Shown here in pieces: positions 9,236 to 17,000 of a stretch of 18,129 nt of DNA. The position numbers and the translations under genes are program-made. Source of the DNA: Actinomycetes bacterium (GTDB lineage: Bacteria; Actinomycetota; Acidimicrobiia; Acidimicrobiales; CADCSY01); assembly GCA_025464025.1 (NCBI GenBank), contig JAODBP010000199.1, positions 1-18,129 of the forward strand. The letters run 5' to 3'. The stretch's first letter is position 1; every line of letters starts with the position of its first letter. Under the pieces are notes generated by a model, which did not search any database, was not told where the DNA came from, and saw only the letters and a program-made list of their open reading frames with translations.

Positions 9236-11512
9236 ATGAGGATCGAGGTCCTCACCCCGCGCCTGGAGGTCACCCCCGGCTCGACCTGCGAGATCGAGCT
9301 CGAGGTCTTCAACACCGGCGACGTCATCGACACCATCACGTCGCGCCTCGTCGGCCAGGAGCTGCTCCCAGTCGAGCAGCGGCCGGCGAACCTGTCCCTG
9401 TTCCCCGGCACCAGCGAGCGGGTGACGGTCTCGTTCACCCTGCCGCCCGACTACCCGGCTGGCGACCACCTGCTCCCGGTCGAGCTCGTCTCGGCCGTGG
9501 ACCCCGACCTCGAGAACGCCGAGATCAGCATCGCCGTCGAGGTGGCGCCGGTCATCAAGGCCGCGATCGACCTCGTCCCCAGCGAGATGACGTGCGGCCG
9601 GCGGGCCCGCTTCAGCGCCCACGTGGCCAACGAGGGCAACACGCCGCTCAACCTGTCGATGACGGGGCTCGACCCCGAGCGGGCGCTGTCGTTCTCGTTC
9701 GACCCCGTCTTCATCCGGGTCCAGCCCGGCCAGCACGTCTACGTCGCCGGGCGCACGACCGGCAAGCGGCCGTTCTTCGGCGTGCCGCTGTCCCGCCAGT
9801 TCTCGATCCACGCCGACGGCCCCGGGGTCGCCCTCAGCACGGCCGGCCGGGTCAACCAGAAGCCGTGGATCCCCCGCGGCCTCATCACCATCCTCACCCT
9901 GGCCTGCATCATCGGGCTCTGGGCCTTCGTCGTGACCGCCGGGGCCAGCCTCGTCCTCAACCGCGACAAGCTCACCAAGACGGTGCCGGCCGCCTTCCTC
10001 GTCGGCCTCCAGGACTTCTCCGGCGCCACCGTCGCCGGCTCGATGACCGGCACCGTGACCGCCGTCAACGACGGATCGCCGGTCGAGCGCATGACCGTCG
10101 AGGCCTACCGGATCCGGACCGGTCGCCAGCAGCTGATCCAGTCGGGCGCCACCGGCGCGGACGGCACGTGGAAGCTCGACGCCCTCATCCCCGGCAAGTA
10201 CCACATCCGCTTCGCCGCGCCCGGCTTCAAGGACGTCTGGTACCCCGAGGCACCCGACGCCGGCGCCGGCGGCATCGTGGGCGTGAAGCCGGTGACGGAG
10301 TCACCCGGCGTGAACGTCAAGGTCGAGGGCCTCCCTGGCACGATCAGCGGTGCCGTGGCCGCCGGCGAGCAGGCCGAGATCAACGGGCTGGTCACGGTGC
10401 GCACCGTGCCGCCCGAGGCCGACGCGGCCGCCGCCGAGGGCGGGGCCACGGCGAAGGCCGCCAGCGTGGAGACGGCCCCCACGACCACCACCACGACCAC
10501 CACCCTCCCGGGGGCCACGGCGAGCCCCACGGGGACCTCGACCGACACCGGGTCGAAGGTCGTCGCCATGATCGCCACCGCGCCCGACGGCACCTTCTCC
10601 GTCCCGAACCTGCCGACCCCCGGGAGCTACCAGCTCACCGTCTCGCTCGAGGGCTTCACCGACCAGATCGTGCCCGCGTCGCTCGGCGGGGGCGAGGCCC
10701 AGGTGCTCAACACCGTGCAGATGGCCGCCGGCGAGGGCGTCCTCGGCGGCACCGTGGGCAGCGGCGACACCCCGCTCGGCGGGGTCATCGTGACCGTGGC
10801 CGGGGCGGGCAAGACGTTCACGGCGACGACCCCGACGTCGGGGCCGGTCGGTGTGTGGTCGGTCACCGGCCTGCCCACGCCGGCCACGTACGTGGTGACG
10901 TTCTCGCTCGAGGGCTACGGCACCGAGACCATGGCGCTCGACCTGGCCGCCGGCGAGACCCGCAACGACATCGCCGTCGACCTCGTCAGCGGCACCGGCT
11001 CGGTGTCGGGCAAGGTCAAGGACGGCGGGGGCACCGGGCTGGGCGACGTGACCGTGACCGTCACGGGCAGCGCCACGCCCATCGTCACCAAGACGCTCAC
11101 CGCCGGCGACATCGGCGCCTACACGCTCGGCGGCCTGGCCACCCCGGGCCGCTACACGATCACGTTCGCCCTCGACGGCTACTCGCCGGTCACCCGGGCC
11201 GTGACCCTGGACGAGACCGGCGTGGCCGAGGGCTTCGACGTCACGCTCACCCGCTCGACCGGGTCGATCGCCGGCACCATCACGGCGGCCGGCAAGGCCG
11301 CGGCCGGCGCGGCCATCACCGTGGGCGACGGCAAGGTCGACCGGGCGACCGTCAGCGCCGACTCGCCGGCCGGCGGCTACCGCCTCGACTCCCTTCCCGC
11401 CGGCGCCTACACGGTCACCGTCGAGCTGGCCGGCTACAAGAAGCGCACGGTCCTCGTCACCGTCGCCGCCGGCGGCACCATCACCGTCAACGTCGACCTG
11501 GTCGCGGCATGA
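9236..11512 (+). CDS. Membrane-anchored Ig-like/CarboxypepD_reg repeat protein, first paralogue
   Basis: A 758-residue protein. Residues 1-210 form two Ig-like beta domains: the first has VFNTGDVID near residue 23, the second ANEGNTPLNL and GKRPFFG (176-182). There is no signal peptide; one hydrophobic helix runs from L216 to about L238. Beyond it are about five carboxypeptidase-regulatory-like repeats (from about 268 to the end), each with a GxV strand, a turn like DGTW, a PTPG(S/T)Y strand and a GY/GF ending. A Thr-rich linker interrupts the second repeat. No zinc-peptidase catalytic domain is present, so a 'carboxypeptidase' or 'hydrolase' name would mislead. I infer an envelope-anchored structural or docking protein of the injection system; which side the repeats face is not certain. 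The second paralogue starts ten bases downstream. Confidence 0.75.
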   Translation: MRIEVLTPRLEVTPGSTCEIELEVFNTGDVIDTITSRLVGQELLPVEQRPANLSLFPGTSERVTVSFTLPPDYPAGDHLLPVELVSAVDPDLENAEISIAVEVAPVIKAAIDLVPSEMTCGRRARFSAHVANEGNTPLNLSMTGLDPERALSFSFDPVFIRVQPGQHVYVAGRTTGKRPFFGVPLSRQFSIHADGPGVALSTAGRVNQKPWIPRGLITILTLACIIGLWAFVVTAGASLVLNRDKLTKTVPAAFLVGLQDFSGATVAGSMTGTVTAVNDGSPVERMTVEAYRIRTGRQQLIQSGATGADGTWKLDALIPGKYHIRFAAPGFKDVWYPEAPDAGAGGIVGVKPVTESPGVNVKVEGLPGTISGAVAAGEQAEINGLVTVRTVPPEADAAAAEGGATAKAASVETAPTTTTTTTTLPGATASPTGTSTDTGSKVVAMIATAPDGTFSVPNLPTPGSYQLTVSLEGFTDQIVPASLGGGEAQVLNTVQMAAGEGVLGGTVGSGDTPLGGVIVTVAGAGKTFTATTPTSGPVGVWSVTGLPTPATYVVTFSLEGYGTETMALDLAAGETRNDIAVDLVSGTGSVSGKVKDGGGTGLGDVTVTVTGSATPIVTKTLTAGDIGAYTLGGLATPGRYTITFALDGYSPVTRAVTLDETGVAEGFDVTLTRSTGSIAGTITAAGKAAAGAAITVGDGKVDRATVSADSPAGGYRLDSLPAGAYTVTVELAGYKKRTVLVTVAAGGTITVNVDLVAA
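10481..10504 (+). repeat. Tandem 12-base repeat encoding an eight-threonine run
   Basis: Two exact copies of ACGACCACCACC encode eight consecutive threonines, followed by LPGATASPTGTSTDTG. This is a flexible Thr/Pro/Ser linker inside the second repeat domain, a composition typical of exposed extracytoplasmic linkers and a possible slippage site. Confidence 0.8.
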
Positions 11513-11522
11513 GGTCCCTCGC

Positions 11523-13961
11523 ATGAGGCTCGAGGTCGCACCGGCCGAGGTGCAGGTCGTCCCCGGGCAGCCGACGATCGTCGTCGCCCAGGTCTTCAAC
11601 ACCGACGACGTCATCAACGCCTACGGCGTGCGGGTGTTCGGCGTCGACCCCGAGTGGATCCGGCTCGACGACGAGCGGCTGTCGCTCTTCCCCGGCGCCG
11701 TCGGCACCATCACGATCTTCATCGAGGTCCCCCGCGCCTACCCGGCCGGCGAGCTGCGGGTCGGCGTCGAGGTCACCCCGCTCGTCGACCCCAGCCGCCG
11801 CCAGATCGGCGAGTCGACCCTCGTCGTCCCGGCCCACCGCAAGGCGACGCTGTCGCTCGACCCGATCTCCCAGTCGGGCGGCAAGCGGGCCACGTTCAAC
11901 CTCACCCTGGCCAACGAGGGCAACGCCCCGCTCCAGCTCACGCTCGGCGCGATCGACCCCGAGGACAAGGTCAAGGTCGCCTTCAACCCGCCGGTCGTCG
12001 ACCTCGAGCCGAAGCAGCAGGTGATCGTCCCGGCCCGGGCCACGGGCAAGCGACCGTGGATCGGCAACCCGGCGCCGCGGATGCTGACGTTCACGGCGTC
12101 GGGCGCCGAGAACCCGCTGGAAGCGATGGCGTCGTTCATCCAGCGCCCCAAGCTCGCCCGCGGGCTCGTCTCGCTCGTCGGCCTCCTCATCGCCGTCTCG
12201 ATCTTCGCCCTCACGCTGACCAACACGCTCGGGCACGTGGTCGACGTGGCCAAGGTGTCCGACAAGCTGCTCGAGCGCGCCGTCAACGGCGAGACCACGG
12301 CCAAGGGCGCGGTCGTGAACCCCGGCTCGGCCGCCGGCACCGTGACGCTCGTCAGCTCGGGCGCGCCGGTCGCCGGCGTGACGGCCGAGCTGTTCACCAC
12401 CGACAACCCGGCCTCGCCCGTCGCCTCGGCCGCCACCGCCGCCGACGGCACCTACGCCTTCACCGGCCTCCCCGAGGGAGCGTTCAAGCTCCGGTTCCGC
12501 GGTGCCGGCTTCGTCGAGATCTGGTTCGGTGGCGGCCTCACCTTCGAGGACGGCAAGGAGATCGAGGTCGCGCTCGGGAAGCGGACCGGCGGCCTCGACA
12601 TGGCCCTCGGCGGCGTGCCGGGCTCGATCACCGGCAAGGTCGTCGGCCAAGACCCCGCCGATGCGATCGTCACCCTCCAGCTCCCGGCGGCCACCCTCGG
12701 CTCGACGACCGATGCCCAGGTGGCCCAGGTCACCGCCGGTGGCGACGGCACCTTCACCTTCGAGAAGGTCCCCGCCCCGGCGTCGTACCAGCTCGTCGTG
12801 ACCAAGGACGGCTTCGCCACCGAGAAGCGGGTCGTGAACCTGGCCGCGGCCGAGGTCAAGAAGAACGTCGAGGTCTCCCTCCGCAAGGGCGACGGCCTCA
12901 TCAGCGGCATCGTCAACGTCGACGGCACGCCCCTCGGCGGCGTGACGGTGACGGCGTCGAACACGACGAACGAGTCGTCCACCATCAGCCTCACGAGCGG
13001 CGACGTCGGCTCCTACAACCTCCGCAACCTGCCCACCCCAGGCACCTACACGCTGACGTTCACCCGCGACGGCTACGCCACGCAGAACCTCAGCGTCACG
13101 CTCGTCCAGGGCGAGCAGCGCACCGGCGCCGACATCACCCTCCTGCGCGGCACCGGCTCGATCGCCGGCACGGTGAAGCGCCTCGACAGCGGGCCCGTCG
13201 GCGGCGTGCTGGTCACCGTTGGCGTCGGCGACAAGACCATCACGACCGAGACCCTCAGCGTCGGCGACGTGGGGACCTACCTCCTCAGCGGCCTGCCCCT
13301 GCCGGGCACGTACACGCTGACGTTCTCCGGGGCCAACCTCGCCACCCAGGTGCGCTCCGTCGACCTCGACGCCGGCGACGCCAACATCACCGGGCTCGAC
13401 ACGACGATGACGGCGGCCACGGCCCAGGTCACCGGCACGGTGAGCGACGAGACGGGCGCCACCGACGGCGTCGCCGTGGTGCTCAGCGACGGCACCAACA
13501 CCTGGACGACCCGCAGCGCCAACGTGCCGGCCGGCAGCTACCTCGTCCGCGACGTCACCCCGGGCACCTACACGCTGACGTTCTCGCGCGACGGCGCCGT
13601 CCCCCGCAGCGTCCTGGTGAGCCTCAGCGCCGGCGAGAGCCGGACGGTGAACGTCACGCTCGAGCCGCGCGCCACCATCTCCGGCACGGTCAGCCGCAAG
13701 ACCGGCACCAGCACGACCGCCCCGCTCTCGGGTGCCTTCGTCGTGGCCTACAAGATCTCGGAGTACCCGGGGACCGTGTCGTCCCAAGCGATCACCGACG
13801 CCAGCGGCAAGTACAAGCTCAACAACCTGTCCGCGCCGGAGGGCTACATCATCGAGTTCCTCCCGCCCGGCGGCGGCGTGGCCAAGGCCACGCAGCAGAT
13901 CACCCTCCAGGCGGGCCAGCAGAAGACCGGGCTCGACGCCACCTTGGACCTCGGCAGCTGA
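11523..13961 (+). CDS. Membrane-anchored Ig-like/CarboxypepD_reg repeat protein, second paralogue
   Basis: An 812-residue paralogue of the preceding gene with the same layout. MRLEVAPAEVQVVPGQP aligns with the start of the first paralogue, VFNTDDVINAYGVRVFG with its first Ig-like domain, and ANEGNAPLQL plus GKRPWIG (175-181) with its second. The single membrane helix starts at L215 and ends near L236. Six carboxypeptidase-regulatory-like repeats follow (from about 270), with strongly repeated cores such as PGTYTLTF, and the protein ends shortly after the sixth. The ATG has GAGG six bases upstream, overlapping the end of the previous gene, so the two are almost certainly co-translated. No catalytic domain is visible. 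Role as for the first paralogue: inferred scaffold or docking protein. Confidence 0.75.
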   Translation: MRLEVAPAEVQVVPGQPTIVVAQVFNTDDVINAYGVRVFGVDPEWIRLDDERLSLFPGAVGTITIFIEVPRAYPAGELRVGVEVTPLVDPSRRQIGESTLVVPAHRKATLSLDPISQSGGKRATFNLTLANEGNAPLQLTLGAIDPEDKVKVAFNPPVVDLEPKQQVIVPARATGKRPWIGNPAPRMLTFTASGAENPLEAMASFIQRPKLARGLVSLVGLLIAVSIFALTLTNTLGHVVDVAKVSDKLLERAVNGETTAKGAVVNPGSAAGTVTLVSSGAPVAGVTAELFTTDNPASPVASAATAADGTYAFTGLPEGAFKLRFRGAGFVEIWFGGGLTFEDGKEIEVALGKRTGGLDMALGGVPGSITGKVVGQDPADAIVTLQLPAATLGSTTDAQVAQVTAGGDGTFTFEKVPAPASYQLVVTKDGFATEKRVVNLAAAEVKKNVEVSLRKGDGLISGIVNVDGTPLGGVTVTASNTTNESSTISLTSGDVGSYNLRNLPTPGTYTLTFTRDGYATQNLSVTLVQGEQRTGADITLLRGTGSIAGTVKRLDSGPVGGVLVTVGVGDKTITTETLSVGDVGTYLLSGLPLPGTYTLTFSGANLATQVRSVDLDAGDANITGLDTTMTAATAQVTGTVSDETGATDGVAVVLSDGTNTWTTRSANVPAGSYLVRDVTPGTYTLTFSRDGAVPRSVLVSLSAGESRTVNVTLEPRATISGTVSRKTGTSTTAPLSGAFVVAYKISEYPGTVSSQAITDASGKYKLNNLSAPEGYIIEFLPPGGGVAKATQQITLQAGQQKTGLDATLDLGS
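13041..13583 (+). repeat. Near-identical 21-base repeats within the second paralogue
   Basis: GGCACCTACACGCTGACGTT followed by C occurs at 13041-13061 and 13563-13583, and with one change (C to G) at 13305-13325. Spacings of 264 and 258 bases equal 88 and 86 codons, the length of one repeat domain. All encode GTYTLTF. Diverged copies occur in the third paralogue near 15931 and 17591. Such sequences could support in-frame gain or loss of repeat units. Confidence 0.8.
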
Positions 13962-14021
13962 CATGCGTGAGGACGTCACTACGATGAGTGGCCACCAGGC
14001 CCGACTGCAGAAGCGACCGCC

Positions 14022-17000
14022 GTGCTGAAGGTCCATCTCGAACCAGCGCAGGCAACGGTCACCCCCGGCACCGGGCTCATGCTGACCGTCGTCGTCACCA
14101 ACGACGGCGACGTCGAGCGCACCTGCCGCGTCCGCGTCGTGGGCCTCGAGGCCCCGTGGGTCGAGCACAGCGACGGCGAGCTCACCGTCCCGGTCGGCTC
14201 GCGGCTCGAGGTCCCGATCCGGGTCACGCTCCCCCTCGGCTTCCCGCGCGGCGAGACGCTCGTCGGCTTCGAGGTCCAGGCCGACGGCGGTGAGCCGCCG
14301 ATGGTCGTCGACACCCGCCTCGCCGTGTCCGACCTCGAGAGCCTCAACATCGGCCTCAGCCCGGTCACCGTGCGCGGCGGCTGGAAGGGCAAGTTCCGGC
14401 TCAACATCGAGAACCGGGGCACCGACCCGCTCACGATCAAGCTCACGGGCCGCGGCGTCGGGCCCGAGGAGACGAAGTCCGACCTCGACTTCACGTTCAA
14501 GCCCGACAGCATCACCCTGCGACCGGGTGAGCGGGTCAAGACCCGCGGCTCCGTCAGCGGCAAGCGCCACGTCTTCGGCAACCCCCGGCGCCGGGCCCTC
14601 ACCGTCACGGCCCAGGGCGAGACCGCCCCCCGCCACGTGCAGGGCGCGTTCGTCCAGCGGCCGCTCATGCCGCGCAACGTCCTGCGCATCGTCGGCCTCG
14701 TGCTCGTGCTGGCCATGTGGGCCGGTGGCCTGACCGCCGGCGTGAACCTCACCTCCGGCAAGGGCAAGTCCTCGGCCCAGGACGCCTCGGCCCAGATCGA
14801 CCCGAACGCGGCCGGGCCGGCCGGGACCGACGGGACCGCGGCGGGCGGGGCCAGCGGCGCCGGCTCCGAAGAGGCCGTCGTCCCCGCGGCCGGAGGCGCC
14901 ATCGCCGGCCAGGTCAAGGGCCCGACCGACGCCAGCGGCATCAAGGTGAAGCTCCGCCCGGTCGCCCTCGCCGACGACCTCTCCACCGATCTGGCGGCCC
15001 AGACCGTCTCGTTCGTGTCGTCGTCCACCGAGGACGCGCCGAAGGAGTCGGCCCAGACGCTCCGCCGCGAGCCGACCGGCCCGATCGGACCCACGGCCAC
15101 GACGACGACCGACGCCGAGGGCAAGTGGGCCTTCGGCGGCCTGAAGACCCCGGCCAACTACGAGGTCACGTTCTCGAAGGCCGGCTTCGCCGAGCGCACC
15201 TACGTCGTCTCGGTCGACGACCAGGCCCCGACCGTCGCCCTCGAGGTGCCGATGGTGCCGGGCAACGGCTCGCTCTCCGGCACGGTCAAGGGCCCGAACG
15301 GCCCGCTCGGCGGCGCCGTGGTGACCGTCACCGACGGCACCGTCACGTTCCGCGCCACCACGCCCGACTCGGGCGACGACGCCGGCAAGTGGTCGATCGA
15401 CGGGCTCACCACGCCGGCCAACTACATGGTGTCGGCCAGCCTGCGGGGCTACGGCACGGAGTCGACCTCCCTCGCCCTCGACAGCGGCGGGTCGCAGGAC
15501 GGCGTCGACCTCACGATGATCGCGGGCGTCGGCAGCATCTCCGGCCACATCACCGGGGCCGGCGTGAAGCTGGGCAACATCACGGTGACGGCGACCAACG
15601 GCGACGTGACCCGGACGGCCTCGACGCTCACCGAGGGCGACGCCGGCGCATTCTCGCTCCCCCAGCTCCCGATCCCCGGCGACTACACGGTCAGCGTCAC
15701 CGGCACCGGCTGGATCCCCCAGACGATGGCGCTCGCCCTGAAGGGCAACGCGTCGAAGGTCGACCTCGACCTGGTGAAGACCACCGCCACCATCATCGGC
15801 ACGGTCAAGGACGCCGCCGGCGCTCCCCTGGCGTCGACGGGCGTCACCCTGGCGGCCGACAAGCCGATCGTGAAGACGCTCAGCGCCATCGACCCGGCCG
15901 GCACCTACGAGCTCACCGGCCTCGCCCCCGGCACCTACACCCTCAGCTTCGACCGGGCGAACTTCAAGTCGTCGTCGACGATCGTCACGGTGGGCGCCGG
16001 CGACCGCAAGACCGTCGACGCCTCGATGACCGCCGAGGTCGGCGACAAGATCCCGAAGGACGCCGTCGTGCGCGGCATCGTCCGCAGCAGCACCACGGGC
16101 AACCCGATCGCCGGCGTGCAGGTCTCCACCGGCGAGGTGTCCGCCACCTCGACCGCCACGGCCACGGCCACGACGACCGCCACCACGGACGCCACCGGCG
16201 CGTTCGTCCTCGACAAGCTGGCCCCCGGCTCCTACGACCTCAAGTTCACCAGCGGCCACTACCAGCCCCTGACCCGGACGCTCCGCATCGGCGCCAAGAG
16301 CGACAGCACCATCGACGTCACCATGCTGATCCTGGGCGGCGTCCAGGGCCTGGTGACCGACCTCACCGCCACCCCGATCAGCAACGTGACGGTGACGGTC
16401 ACGAACGATCCGGCCGCCACGGGCCAGGCCGCGTTCAACGCCACGACGACGACGAACAGCTCGGGCCAGTACTCGCTGCTCGAGCAGCTCCCGACCGGCA
16501 AGTACGTCGCCACCTTCACCCGCGCCGGCTACGCCACCCGGTCGAGGAACTTCGAGGCCGCGGCCGGCACCGTGGCCGTCGGCGACATCCAGCTCATCGA
16601 GCTGGCCCGCATCCACGGCACGATCCAGACCGCGGACTCGGGCACGACCGGCGGCTTCGCCGCGCTGAACGGCGTGCACCTCCTCGTCGAGAAGCTCAAC
16701 GGCAGCACCTGGAGCACGGTGCAGGACCTCCCGAGCGTCAACGGCGAGTACATGATCACCGACCTCCAGCCGGGCGACTACCGGGTGACCGCCGACAAGT
16801 CCGGCTTCGGCAGCTCGACCAAGCTGCTCGACGACCTCCAGCTCCGGGAGGAACGAGACGGCGGGCTCATCCTGACGCCGGGCGCCCAGACGATCACGGG
16901 TCGGGCGACGTTCCAGGACGGTGCCGTGCTCGCCCCGGTGGTCGGCGCGACGGTCTCGACCAGCGCCGTCGTCGGCTTCGACACGCTGACCGTCTTCCCG

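Noticed and set aside
8366..10204. A 612-codon minus-strand frame over the DUF4255 gene and first repeat protein
   Set aside because: Shadow frame with Asp/Gly/Val/Leu-rich translation and no motifs. It spans two well-supported plus-strand genes.
11487..16679. A 1730-codon open frame on the minus strand
   Set aside because: It is antisense to the repeat proteins and crosses three gene boundaries. Its translation is dominated by Gly, Arg, Asp, Val, Ala and Leu without domains, as expected from the reverse of a GC3-rich coding frame. The plus strand gives clear repeat domains.
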